A DNA stretch of 64,000 bases from contig OZ037901.1 in the NCBI GenBank assembly GCA_964035575.1, forward strand, positions 744,001 to 808,000, in the 5' to 3' direction. Of the stretch, positions 20,995 through 31,147 are shown one piece after another. The notes beneath the pieces are model-generated. The model saw only the letters and a program-made list of their open reading frames with translations. It was not told where the DNA came from and ran no database searches. How positions within the stretch are numbered: the stretch's first letter is position 1; every line of letters begins with the position of its first letter. The translations under genes were made by a program, and so were the position numbers. This DNA is from Rhynchopus sp. YZ270_cl-10. Lineage: Eukaryota; Euglenozoa; Diplonemea; Diplonemida; Diplonemidae.

Positions 20995-22092
20995 ATGACG
21001 AAGACCATTCTTGCGCTGCTGTGCCTGGCGTGTCTTGGTGTGGAAGGCAAGCAGCTGATCGTGTTGTCGTCACCCAAGGTGACCGGCTACTACAGCAACG
21101 TGTACCAGCACATCATCAACTTCCACATCAGGTACGCAAAGGCGATCCAAGGGAAGGACGACGTGCTGGTGCTGACGAACGCCGCCACACATGCAACGTA
21201 CGCAGCAGAGCTCCCTGCGGAGATCCTCATCAAAAACGCAGAGCAGGCAGACATCTGGATGCGTGACTTCACCACGATCAACCCCAACTCCCCTGTGCAG
21301 TTCCGCTACGCACCTGCAGCACAGGGCGGGTCACAGTCGGAGTCTGACTTTGTGCAGGGCACGTTCAACACGTTTGCCACGAACACCCTGAAGCTGTCCT
21401 TCCCAAAGTCGACCTACATCTTGGATGGCGGGAACGTGGTGGACAACCACGACAACAGGGCAGTGGTGACAGACCGCTTCCTGACGGACAACAACCTGGA
21501 CAAGGCAACTGCGACAACAGAGCTGAAGAAGCTCCTGAAGGTGTCTGAGGTTGCGATCATCCCTTCTGAGGCTGCTTCGGTGGACCCTCTTGGACATGCG
21601 GACGGGATGGTGATGTGGGCGTCACGCGATGTGATCTTTGTGAACGAATACACAGGCACCTTCAGACAGAGTGTTCTGGACGAGCTGGCTGCAGCCTTCC
21701 CATCTGTGAAGGTGGTTGAGGTGCCTTCGTACCCAGATGCGGCTGTGTTTGACCCGAAGTACGCGTCTGCGATTGGGATCAACCTGAACTCTGTGATGAC
21801 AGAGGACTACATCTACATGCCGGTGTTCTCTTCATTCAACACGACGAACGACAACATTGTGAAGGCTGCAGTTGAGAGGGAGACGACGAAGACGGTTGTC
21901 ACTGTTGATGCGAGTCTTGTGGGGAAGCTTGGTGGCAGTGTCAGGTGTCTTACTTGGCAGGTTGGGGGTGCCACCGCTACTGAGGTGAAGGCGGCTCTCG
22001 CGATTAAGTTCGGACAGGGTTCGCACGGGTCTGTGGTGACACCTACCTTGGTTGTTCTCAGTGTGATGCTTGCATCGATTCTCTTCATGTAG
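20995..22092 (+). CDS. Secreted PAD-family deiminase with GPI-type C-terminus (PAD copy 5)
   Basis: 365 residues. Signal peptide MTKTILALLCLACLGVEG and catalytic domain are nearly identical to copies 3 and 4, with all active-site motifs (DIWMRDF, DGGN, HADG, GGSVRC). DNA identity stops near 21975, right after the domain. Stalk, span and tail are then replaced by a short hydrophilic spacer (IKFGQGSHGS) and a hydrophobic end (VVTPTLVVLSVMLASILFM) with no residues beyond it. A small-residue site followed by a hydrophobic C-terminus is the pattern of a GPI attachment signal. So this copy should sit on the outer leaflet, without a cytoplasmic tail. GPI addition is inferred from the pattern, not proven. 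Confidence 0.88.
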   Translation: MTKTILALLCLACLGVEGKQLIVLSSPKVTGYYSNVYQHIINFHIRYAKAIQGKDDVLVLTNAATHATYAAELPAEILIKNAEQADIWMRDFTTINPNSPVQFRYAPAAQGGSQSESDFVQGTFNTFATNTLKLSFPKSTYILDGGNVVDNHDNRAVVTDRFLTDNNLDKATATTELKKLLKVSEVAIIPSEAASVDPLGHADGMVMWASRDVIFVNEYTGTFRQSVLDELAAAFPSVKVVEVPSYPDAAVFDPKYASAIGINLNSVMTEDYIYMPVFSSFNTTNDNIVKAAVERETTKTVVTVDASLVGKLGGSVRCLTWQVGGATATEVKAALAIKFGQGSHGSVVTPTLVVLSVMLASILFM

Positions 22093-23935
22093 GATGTACA
22101 ACTTTTTGTCACAGCCACACTCATCCAGGACACATACACGCAAACCAAGTGTCCGGAGGTGTGGTTAATTCATTGCTCCTCTCCTTTGTTCTCGTACGCG
22201 TATTCGTATCTACATTAGCAAGAGATAGGATTGCAACGACGAGGACAGATTTGTCGTTTAGTCCCCCCCCTTTTTTACATTGTCAAGTTCTTGGCAAGAC
22301 CATTTCAAATTATAAGTACGTTTTTTTGTTTTCACTTTTGTCAAAAAAAAAGTAGTTGCATATTGAGTGAATCAATAAGACAATTTTTTTCCCCCTCAAT
22401 GATTGGGGTTGCCATCTCAGATAATATCTCGCTCGTTGCGGAAACGAAGGCGTGCGGGGCATTTTTTTTTTTTTTGAGTCTGTCAAGCAAAGCTCTTATC
22501 TCACTCCAATAAGCAGTTACTTTTATTCACACAATAAATTGAGGGTCGTTGGGTATGTTTTTATTTCTTTTTGCACAAAGCAGACACTGGAAACATCTTC
22601 CAAATTTTATTTTTACTTTGACAGGCTCGGCCTTGCCATTATTTAACATGTTGCATCGTCCTGCCACAAAGCAAAAACAAAATTCTTAACTTCTACACAC
22701 CTCCTAACGCATGCTCGCCCTGTATGGCAAGGTCGTTTTTCTAAAATGGTCGCTACTGGCGATTGTGTTCGGTGTGTGTGGAAGGTTGTGTACTGTGAGA
22801 GCCCCTTTCGACCTTTACGTATTAAAGCTTCGTTCTTTTGTGTACAAACAACCCGAGCGAGTTTTTTTTTTTTTAAACCCCCCGTTTTTGTTTTCTTGTA
22901 TTTTTCCCTCTCTCCCTCTCTCCCTTTCCCTCAATTCGTTATTATTTGCGTTCAAAAAATATGCCTGTAGGAGGCGGAGTTAATTCCCATTTTTGTTATT
23001 TTGCAATAATAACACTGACACACAAAAAAAAGAAAAAAGCAAAAAAAGCACAACTATTCAAAAAGGTATCCATCCCTTCAGAGTTACATTTGAACACATA
23101 ACTCACCTTTCGGTGGCCGTTTATGAGACAAAGACAATTCTGGAGGTAAATTGGGTGCAAAAAAAAGCAACAACATTGAGTACAGACCCTAGGTTCCCCA
23201 AGCGGGTCCTTAGGCGATTGTCGACACAACACAAAAAAAAAAACTCTTTCGCTTTCCCGCCTGTCTCAGCTCCTATCAGGGGCTGAAAACTGAAGCAATG
23301 GAAAGTATTTAAAGAATTTTATTTTACGAAAAACAAAATGATTCGTTTCGATCTCAAACCCCCTTTTGGTCAAAAAAAAAAATCTAGCTCCTTCATTTCC
23401 CCTTCTCCATTCTTATGGAGGGTGAAGAAGTGGCCAACCCCAAAAAAAAACCCCTACCTAGCACTTCTGTTTTACTGGGGCCGGTTTTTTCTTAGATGAG
23501 GGGGGTATCGTATTTAACCCCGCCCAGTGAAAAAAAATAATAAAAGACACCGTTGTACAGAGCCTACCCTCGAGTAGGCGGATTGTGGATGCAACAACAA
23601 AAAAAGAAGAACATCACTCCCCTTCTCTCCCCTCTTTCTCATATCATTCTCTGTCCACCAGAGCTCTCTCTCTTCTGCATTCAACATCCATTTATAGTAC
23701 TCCAAAAAAAAAAATGGAATTGTCGTCCAAATAGGGCGAATTTAGAGGTAAGTTGGCATTTTTTTTTGCAGCTGATGCTGTGCGATAACGAATATGATTG
23801 ATATGATACGGTGACTAAGCACGAGAGGCTTAGGGTCATCTTATAAACTTTTCTTTTTGTTTTTTTGGACGTCAAACATAGAGTTCTGCACTCATCCTTC
23901 TACTTTAGAATACACAAAAAAAAAAAAAAATTAAA
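22093..23935. other. Spacer before CSN6
   Basis: No gene supported. Frames here (for example 22711-22983) are hydrophobic and driven by T runs. It ends with the long-form hairpin module (about 23769-23860) and a TTCTACTTTAG acceptor-like site shortly before the CSN6 start. Confidence 0.55.
23810..23860 (+). repeat. Hairpin / pyrimidine-tail module (HP1 type member, long form)
   Basis: GGTGA-CTAAGC, loop ACGAGAG, GCTTAG-gg-TCATC, then TTATAAACTTTTCTTTTTG. Eleven pairs with a two-base bulge. The preceding 40 bases (GCAGCTGATGCTGTGCGATA, ACGAATATGAT) form a small hairpin of their own (GCAGC/GCTGTGC). It stands 75-125 bases before the CSN6 ATG, and its tail begins the pyrimidine-rich stretch that ends at TACTTTAG. 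Confidence 0.75.
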
Positions 23936-25310
23936 ATGAATATTGAAGAAGAAACTGGGGCTGCGTCTATGATCAACGTACAGGTTCATCCGTTAGTGGT
24001 CTTGAACGTGAGCGACCATTTTACGCGGGCCTCGGTGAACAAGGCAGACCCTTCTGCACCACACCGTGTCATCGGGGCACTGCTTGGGGTGCAGACGGGG
24101 CGCACCATTGAGATCTTCACAAGCTTTGAGCTTGTCGAGACCGACTCCGACACGGGGCTGAACCTCGAGTACCTGGAAGGCAAGAAGTCGCACTACAACG
24201 CAGTGTTCCCTACATACGAGCTCGTCGGGTGGTACACGTCGGGTGTGTCGCTCACGCCGAAGGATCAGACCCTCCACAAAGCCTTCTTGCGCTACAATGA
24301 ATTCCCGCTTCTGCTCCAAATGGACACACAGCCACCTCCGGATGCCACGTCTCTCCCCGTCTTTGTTTATGAATCGGTCATTTCTGGTATGAGTTAAATG
24401 GATGTAGGACTGCATGGTTTGGGGCCACCCCCGGTGGGTACCAAGGTGCAAAAGTGGATTGTTGTATTTTAAGTTTGGTTTTATGTCTATCCCATTTATG
24501 GAGAGGCGAAATGAATGATATTTTAAAACAAATCCCCATTCTCAGTGGTAAACGACGCGCCCACCTTTTCCTTCAAGAGAATACGCTACACAATAGAAAG
24601 CGAGGAGAGTGAACGGATAAGGTATGCAAAAAGACAATGCCCCCTCCAAAACAAAGCAACACAAGAGAGAACAAAAGCATTTCTTTTTTTTAAACCAAGC
24701 TGTTTTTCATTAACCCCCTCATCAAAACAACACGAAAATTAGGAAAACAGCCTACCTTCAGTATCCTATTGGGTCTGGAGGGCAAAATTTTCCTCCTGCT
24801 CCACATTTTTGATTCCCGGATACCCGGTCATTGTACCAAGGTACACTGTTCACGAAAGGGCTTAACTTTCTTTTCTTTCCCCCTTCCCTGTTTTTCTGGA
24901 GAACCTCATTGATTTCACCCCCTATATATAACCTACACAGTGTTGACAACGTGGCACATGGCACAGAGAGTGGTAGTGTCGCTACCCCATTGCGGCTCTA
25001 TCGTGATGCTATGGTGACTTTAAGGAGCCGTGTCATGACTGTCAAGGCCTATGCAGAGGGTGTGCGCTCAGGACGGCATGAGCCCTGCCACCAACTGCTC
25101 AGAGAGGTGTCCGCACTCTGCCGGCAAATGCCCCTCGAGCTTTCGATGCGCTTCAAAGAAAGCTTCTCGCACGAATACTCGGATTCCCTCCTCATCGCGT
25201 ATCTCAGTGCGTTGACGCGGACCTGCTTTTCGCTTAAGCAGTTGGTCGATGAACACAACTCCGTCTATGAAAAATGGGGCGCAAAGAAAACCAACCCGTT
25301 CTCCTTTTAA
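23936..25310 (+). CDS. CSN6: COP9 signalosome subunit 6 (three exons)
   Basis: Exons 23936-24386, 24546-24621 and 24941-25310 join in frame to 298 residues. Donors are GTATGAG and GTATGC; both acceptors are CAG. The N-terminal half is an MPN domain: VHPLVVLNVSDHF, then RVIGALLGVQ and ELVGWYTSG. The metal-binding JAMM residues are absent (TSG where catalytic MPN+ proteins have HSHP), as expected for CSN6, the inactive partner of CSN5 in the complex that removes Nedd8 from cullins. The exon junctions restore CSN6-specific text: LPVFVYESVIS/VVNDA, then SEESERI/SVDNVA. The C-terminal helical region follows (LIAYLSALTRTC). It is closer to CSN6 than to eIF3f or PSMD7. Intron 2 carries an HP3-type repeat at about 24828-24880, and intron 1 a related fragment at about 24396-24475. 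Confidence 0.92.
24828..24880 (+). repeat. HP3-type module inside CSN6 intron 2
   Basis: CGGTCATTGTACCAAGGTAC then ACTGTTCACGAAAGGGCTTA and a long pyrimidine tail (ACTTTCTTTTCTTTCCCCC). The same block is at about 36750-36800, 37385-37440 and 50268-50325; shorter forms are at about 36482-36520, 37229-37265 and 38051-38090. Here it lies about 60-110 bases before the acceptor of a real intron. Confidence 0.65.
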
Positions 25311-25614
25311 GCGAGGCTAGTTAAACTTTAAACTGGGGATTAAAAAAAATGAAAATGATGAAGCTAACCTAAAAAGAATGCAACGATTTTAAAAAAGAGC
25401 CCATATTATTTTCGCAGATTTTCACAAATAAACATTGTTCTTTTTTTAAAAAAAACCCCATACAGCACCACACAAAACCAACTCTCTCTTTCCTTCTAAC
25501 TAACCTCCTTTTTTTCTTCTCACGGTTTTGATTTTGGTATCTTTCTTTCTTTTAGTTAGTTTTTTTTTTTTTTTTTTTTAGTCTTTTTTTTTTTTTTTCT
25601 AGAGTTTTATTAAA

Positions 25615-27041
25615 ATGGCAGCGATGGAGTCTGATTTCCAGTTCCTTTTTAAGGTAGTTCTGATTGGAGACAGTGGAGTTGGTAAGTCGAACCTGATGAC
25701 GAGATACACAGCAGACGAGTTCAACGTGGAGAGCCAGTCGACCATCGGAGTGGAGTTCATGACCAAGAGCATGAAGGTTGACAACAGAGACGTTAAGGTG
25801 CAGATTTGGGACACTGCGGGGCAGGAGCGTTTCAGAGCCATCAGCCGCTCGATATACCATGGTGCGAAGGGGGCTATGCTTGTGTACGACATAACAAACC
25901 AGGTATGAAAAAAAAAATGAACATCATTTTTCTCTCCCTGCCTCCCAGAGGCACACTATCAACTTCACTTTTTTGAGTTATCATAAACCGTTTTGCTACA
26001 TACTTAATCCACCGCAATTTTGATCACATTCCACCCTTCTCCAGGCATCGTTTGACAACTTGGGGACCTGGCTGCAGGAGCTGCGGTCTCATGTACAGCC
26101 CTCCGCAGTGATCACGTTGATAGGTAACAAATGCGATCTTGAACACCTGCGTGTCGTGCAGAAGGAGCAGGCGAAGGCCTTTGCATCTGAGCACCAGCTT
26201 GCCTTCCTCGAAACGTCTGCGCTTGACTCCAGAAACGTCGAAGAGGCGTTCACATGGCTTGTGAACGAGGTGTACAAAGTGGTGACATCCAACGAGGGCA
26301 TCGCCATGAACAAAAAGCAGGACATCCACGAGAGAGGCCCGACAGTGAACATCGGGCAGCAGCCTTCCACAACGAAGAAGGAAAAAAAGGTATGGCCCAT
26401 CGTTTCAGCTTTTCTTCAAAACCAACACCACAAAAAAACAGGGATGCTGTGGCAAGTAGAATCTGTATTAAAAGCGGGATTGGGGTGTCTCGGGCGTGTG
26501 GGGGCTATATTGTGAATAAGAGATATTGTATAATGCCACAGAGACCCATGGTATCTTTCTTTTAGATCTGTGTGCACAAGAGGCACATTTATCTTGCAAT
26601 TTTTTTTTTTAAACTTTTTTGCTTCTGCTTTTTCTCTATATTTGTGGGAAGATTTGCTTCGAGACTTTCAAAATGAGTCTTCTTCCCATATCAAGGTTTT
26701 TTCTAATCAGGGTACTGGGGACGGTGCCCTCAAGAAGAAAAAAACGCCATTTCCAGAAAAAAAATCCCCCTACATACTTTAAAAAAAAAACAACAACAAC
26801 AAAAAGCATGAACAAAAAAAGGACTTTTTTCTTTGTGGTTTCTGGTGAAGACTGCTGTTTACTGTGGTTGTGTGTACCCCCTCTCCCCCTATTTCCTACC
26901 TTCTCCTAGGCAGTGGTGATGTGTTGTGAAAGCGATACAAAAAAAAACAAAAACAAACGGGAAAAAAAAACGCTGTTTTGTTATTTTAAAAAGACACACC
27001 TTCACCGCCCCAAACATTTTTTTTTTTTTTTACATAGATAA
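25615..27041 (+). CDS. RAB11: Rab11-like small GTPase
   Basis: Exons 25615-25902 and 26045-26389 are firm and give 211 residues. They carry GDSGVGKS (18-25), the switch region TIGVEF, WDTAGQE, NKCD and ETSAL, with the Rab11 signature spacing ([21 protein letters not shown]). Rab11 controls recycling-endosome and post-Golgi traffic. Donors are GTATGA and GTATGG. The last exon is uncertain: a CTAG acceptor at 26908-26909 continues in phase as AVVMCCES, giving the expected CysCys, but the frame then runs about 36 further residues to a stop at 27039-27041, instead of ending at the prenylation motif. A CAG acceptor four bases later gives only one more residue (Trp) before a stop. The start follows a T run ending TCTAG and a short A-rich leader. 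Confidence 0.85.
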
Positions 27042-27859
27042 GTTCTCCCCCCCTCCTATGACCCTCACTCCAACTCAGAGTAGCATGTCTCATAAACAAC
27101 CTATAGTGGGAGCACACTCTAGGGTGGCTACACCAATACAACCAAGTTTTCAAAAAAAAAGACACACCGCGAAAATAACTGCATTCCGTGGTCGATCCAA
27201 AAAAAAAATAGTGAACTTTTGGTGGAGATTGCACAAACTGTGGCCAACACAACCCCGAGGCAGCTACACTACTCCAAACAATTTATCAAATAAAATAAAA
27301 ACAATGGAGTTCATCTCCTCGGTTGCCTGATACAAATGAAGATTTTTTTAAAAAAAGAACAAATGAGAAAAAACATGGAGCCTCTACCTCCTTTTAGGGT
27401 GCGGGTTTTCCGCGCGCCCTTTTTTGTTTCTAGGTGACATGAGAGGCTAGAGGGTCGTCTTATTAACTTTTTTTCTCTTATTTTTTTTTTGGTCCAGAAC
27501 ACAACCCGTCATAGTATGGGTGGAGGAAGTTTTTGAGGTATTGTTCTCTATACGGGGTAGGAACAAAAAATATTACAGTGGAGATTGCACAACTGTGGCA
27601 ACACAACCCGAGGCAACTACACTACTCCAACAATTTTTCAAAAAAAATGGATACCTCTATTCGTTATTTCGAGTATTTTGTTTTTAAACCCACAACAAAA
27701 AAAAAAAAGGCCCCACTCCATTTGTGTTCAAATCCCCCCCTTTTAAAAAGAAAAAGAACCCTCGCTAGCCCTCTTTTTCTTTTCGTTTTCTTACCTTTTT
27801 TGTTTTTTTTATTTTGGCAAGGGGAGTACAGTGTGTTGGAGGTTAGGTGGCTATGCATG

Positions 27860-28020
27860 TACCGTAAATGTAAATATGTTGTGATAATGTTGGAAAGAAG
27901 GAGCGTTTTTTTTTTTTGGGGGGCAGTTCCAACATTATTACTTTGCAACATATTTACATAGCGCCCTATTTGCCTTCTTTTCGTTTAGAAAAGAAAGTTT
28001 ATGAAATAACATTTACGGTA
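27860..28020 (+). mobile_element. MITE-like inverted-repeat element
   Basis: Outer ends TACCGTAAATGT / ACATTTACGGTA. An inner palindrome (ATGTAAATATGTTG...TAATGTTGGAA with TTCCAACATTA...CAACATATTTACAT) spans about 27864-27960. Non-coding. Superfamily unknown. Confidence 0.65.
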
Positions 28021-28308
28021 TGAGGTATAGTATGCTACATCGCACCATTGAGATAGAGATCCTGTTGTTTTGTCAAACAGAGTTGGTGTCTTTTTTTATC
28101 GAAACCGCCTTTTCTTTTTTTTTTTCTTTTTTTTTTGATTTTGTCACATGGTTACTGTAATAAAAATGATAGAGAGAGAAGCTAGCTGCTGGAACTTTAA
28201 AAAAACAAAAAAAAAAAACACACACACACACAGAGAATGAAAACAGTGGTATCTTGTTGAGATGGACTTTTTTTTCCACTTTTTTTGTTTTTTTTTTCCC
28301 CCTTCCAA

Positions 28309-28400
28309 GATGGCTGAGCAACGAGAGGCTCAGTCTTATCTAACAATTGTTTGGTATATTGATGTGTGTGTCTGCACGAGAGACATGTCCATCTTTTCCC
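28309..28400 (+). repeat. Two adjacent hairpin modules (HP1 family)
   Basis: The first (28309-28350) has CTGAGC/GCTCAG, a double compensatory change relative to CTAAGC/GCTTAG, around the loop AACGAGAG. The second (28361-28400) has outer arms GATG/CATC, as in the 13278 type. They lie 10 bases apart in the same order (CTAAGC type, then TGTGTGC type) as at 13216 and 13278. Confidence 0.6.
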
Positions 28401-28986
28401 CCCAAAATTTTTCGTTTTTATTGAATATGGGAGAGCCGTAGAGGCTCCTCCGATGAAAAGGTTTTCCTCATTTTCTAAAAAATAAAATAAAAATAAAAAA
28501 AAACAGCTTTTTTGTGACGTTACCCAGGATGGTAACACATTTAGTCATGTTCAATAATTTTTTTTTCAAAAAAAGCAAAAGGCGAAGCACAGCACACACC
28601 ACAGAAACAGCATGATAAAAAAAGGGGTGGGGGCATTTAGGAGACAAAGTAAGGGGGAAGGGAGGTGGATTTTTTTTTAAAACTGTAAAAAAAAAAAGGT
28701 AACAAAAACAAAAAAAAAAACAACAAAAAACACACACAGACAACAACAAAAAAATTAGTTAACATTTCCCCCCATTTTTTCAACTTTTCAACTTTTAAGC
28801 TATACCAGCCCCCCTTCTCAATTCTCCCTCCCCCCTCCACCCAATCGCCCACACAACACCACAGAAGAACAAAGGGCAAAATCTACCCCCTTCATTACAT
28901 TATGTAGTAGTTGCTACTACAAAACAACGATTTTTTTTTCCCCTCCCAAAACCTCTCTTTTTTTTACCTTCCCACGAAGGAACCAA

Positions 28987-29025
28987 GGAGACTAAGCAAA
29001 CGATCACAAAGCTTAGATTCATTAT
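28987..29025 (+). repeat. Hairpin module (HP1 variant) upstream of the 29094 gene
   Basis: GGAGACTAAGC / GCTTAGATTC with an enlarged loop; TATTAG and a pyrimidine-rich stretch follow. It lies 70-105 bases before the ATG at 29094. Confidence 0.5.
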
Positions 29026-29093
29026 TAGCAACTTTCTTCTCCCCTCTCCCCCTCTCCCTGCCCCCCATCAAACTTGCCTCAACACTTTCAAAA

Positions 29094-31097
29094 ATGGATC
29101 CAGCATTGTCCGGGTCTATGGAGGAGGAGACGTCTCGATTGGAGCAATGCCAACTCCCTCCGGACACGACTATTGTGCAAACCCAGGTACAGACACAGCC
29201 TTTACTGCGAACTGCGTTGAACGAAAGGGAGCTTTGTCGTGCGGTGGATAGCTTTTCCACCTGGACCTCCTCAGTCATGCGAGGAACCTGGTGCGGTCTG
29301 ATGGCAAGCCTGCAGGCGATGTCGGTTTCGTTTCTCTTCCTGACCCCAGCCCTGGTTGCGGATGTAGCTGGGTGGAGTGAGGGCGTGGTGATGAGCTTTG
29401 ACGCATTCATCCTTATCATCGAAATATGCAAAGGCCAATGCTCGCTCGCCGACCTCTCCAAAGGCCCGGCACCAGAGCTAAACTTTCTTCTCGACAATAC
29501 AACACATTTTTCTGTCCCTAAAATCACCGCTTCATTAGCAGATATGAGCCTTCCTCCTTGCGACCGAATTCTTTCAGAAGGACAGTCCATTTCACAGGAA
29601 CGTTTTCATCGAATTCTTGCAACACAACCTGACGAAGAGGACAACACAATTCGAAAACAATCCACAAAGTCTGTGGAGTCCGACCACGACAACACAGAAG
29701 ACAAACCAAACACCGGCTTGGCCGCGATGACCCGCAGTCTTCTCGGGGGCAAGCAACCCCTTGCAGAACAGCACACCAACGCTTCCTCTGTCACCCCCCT
29801 CATGCGCTCCGGCACCGGCCTCTCACAACGCCAGGCACCAATCCCCAAACGAAAAAGCATTTCCGCCTGCCTCTCCCCAGGAGGCATGAAACCACCCCCT
29901 CGCCTCCAAACGCTCTTCCGCGGGGTGCGCACCACCCGAGCAGTCTCCCCTTCCACCACCCCACGCTCCCACACCAACCTCCAAGAGTTAGAACGCCGTG
30001 TCGCCATAATTTCCGACGCAGTCGACAAAACGGTGTCCTCACGTTGCTGCCTCGACTCTGTCTCGAGAAGCAGTATCAACACTGGCGTGATTTATTCATC
30101 AAATGAAGCTTCATGGACCTGCGAAAAGCTGCGTAACAGACGAGCCTTAGGAGGACGACCAGGAGATCCACAGACAGTACAACAAATTAAATCGTGTGAA
30201 AGAGCGTTGAAACGGTCGGTCAGAAGGAGGCGGAGAAATCCGACAATTGGAATTCACTCTGCAAATGGGGTTGATGTGCTTCCTGTGGGGGTGAGTCAAT
30301 GTGGGGAAAGCGATGACACCCCGCCTATGGTCGCTGTGGTCAGCGACACCCGTCATGGCGGTCTCTTTGGGGGCGCCTCCGTTTCGCTTCTCTCTGATAG
30401 AAGAGTGCTCAATGTGTCTTCTCTCTCCCCAGCTTCCACCTCCAATACCCTTCTTAAGACGGAACGTCTTCCTTCTTCACTTCATATTACGCATGCCATA
30501 GATTCGCCAATTTCTCGCTCAGATGGATCTCAAAAAGTAGATTTAGGTGATGTCGTCGAAGCGGCGTTGAGTTTAAGGCATGCAGGGGTTCCCCAAGCGG
30601 AGGTGGAGTTATTAATCAGAAAGAAGCTGCGGTGTTCGAGGAGGCACGGATGTGAATTTGTTGGAAAAGAAAAACCCTTCATAGAGGATAGCATCGTGGC
30701 AAGCTCGGTGTCGCAGAGCAGAGGTGTTGTACCGCAAATGGAAGCGCTTCCGGAGGATGCGATTCCGTACACCCTGAATGAGGATGAAGCAAATGAAAGG
30801 CTGCTTCGAGCGAAGATGGAGCAACGTCTCCGAGCACCTCGAGAAGAAAGCCGCAAAGTCGAGCTAAAGTCTGCTCTATTAAGCCGACTCTTCCGAAAAA
30901 TGGACGAACCAGGCGCCATAGTGAACCCCTATGACAGCGATGAGGATGTGAAGGAGGGTGCAGGAGTAGGGGGAGGGGGAGGTGGTCCCAACATGGCGTG
31001 GCGCTCCCGACCCTGTACCACCTCTGAGCATACCATGAAGGCGGTGGCAGCGTTTAACAGCGCGTCCTCAAAGGGGTGGGGGGTGGCGAAGAGATAA
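29094..31097 (+). CDS. Large unrecognised protein
   Basis: 667 residues; no family recognised. The first 60 residues are acidic and Gln-rich. Residues about 45-130 hold a compact, partly hydrophobic region (SVMRGTWCGLMASLQAMSVS, VVMSFDAFILIIEICKG) that may fold as helices rather than membrane spans. The middle is long, polar and low in complexity, with Ser/Thr-Pro sites and basic runs (SVRRRRRNP). Near the C-terminus are a helical stretch (ALSLRHAGVPQAEVELLIRK), a Glu/Arg-rich segment and a Gly run before the end. The ATG at 29094 is chosen since the frame upstream is pyrimidine-rich leader with an HP1 hairpin in it. The unbroken 2 kb frame, with a shift in base use relative to flanks, makes it very likely real. 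It could be a cytoskeletal or regulatory scaffold; the sequence does not say. Confidence 0.75.
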   Translation: MDPALSGSMEEETSRLEQCQLPPDTTIVQTQVQTQPLLRTALNERELCRAVDSFSTWTSSVMRGTWCGLMASLQAMSVSFLFLTPALVADVAGWSEGVVMSFDAFILIIEICKGQCSLADLSKGPAPELNFLLDNTTHFSVPKITASLADMSLPPCDRILSEGQSISQERFHRILATQPDEEDNTIRKQSTKSVESDHDNTEDKPNTGLAAMTRSLLGGKQPLAEQHTNASSVTPLMRSGTGLSQRQAPIPKRKSISACLSPGGMKPPPRLQTLFRGVRTTRAVSPSTTPRSHTNLQELERRVAIISDAVDKTVSSRCCLDSVSRSSINTGVIYSSNEASWTCEKLRNRRALGGRPGDPQTVQQIKSCERALKRSVRRRRRNPTIGIHSANGVDVLPVGVSQCGESDDTPPMVAVVSDTRHGGLFGGASVSLLSDRRVLNVSSLSPASTSNTLLKTERLPSSLHITHAIDSPISRSDGSQKVDLGDVVEAALSLRHAGVPQAEVELLIRKKLRCSRRHGCEFVGKEKPFIEDSIVASSVSQSRGVVPQMEALPEDAIPYTLNEDEANERLLRAKMEQRLRAPREESRKVELKSALLSRLFRKMDEPGAIVNPYDSDEDVKEGAGVGGGGGGPNMAWRSRPCTTSEHTMKAVAAFNSASSKGWGVAKR

Positions 31098-31147
31098 AAG
31101 AAAAGAAACTCTGTTTTTACAAATGGAGAGATTTTTTTGAGGTTTTG

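Larger units (their letters stand above)
27042..29093. other. Spacer with several short inverted repeats
   Basis: No gene seen. Contents: two copies of a GCAACACAACC...GAGGCAACTACACTACTCC segment (27222-27300, 27577-27647), HP1 variants at 27433-27470, 28309-28350, 28361-28400 and 28987-29025, and a TIR element at 27860-28020. A/T homopolymers are dense and generate spurious Lys/Phe-rich frames. Confidence 0.6.

Noticed and set aside
23810-23860. Hairpin modules as tRNA or tRNA-derived SINEs
   Set aside because: GGTTCATC-like sequence recalls box B, but the distance to any box A is far too short and the cloverleaf is absent; the stem-loop-tail plan is different.
23936-25310. eIF3f or proteasome Rpn8 instead of CSN6
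   Set aside because: The text around LPVFVYESVIS, SEESERI-SVDNVA and the C-terminal helices follows CSN6 order; eIF3f and Rpn8 blocks are missing.
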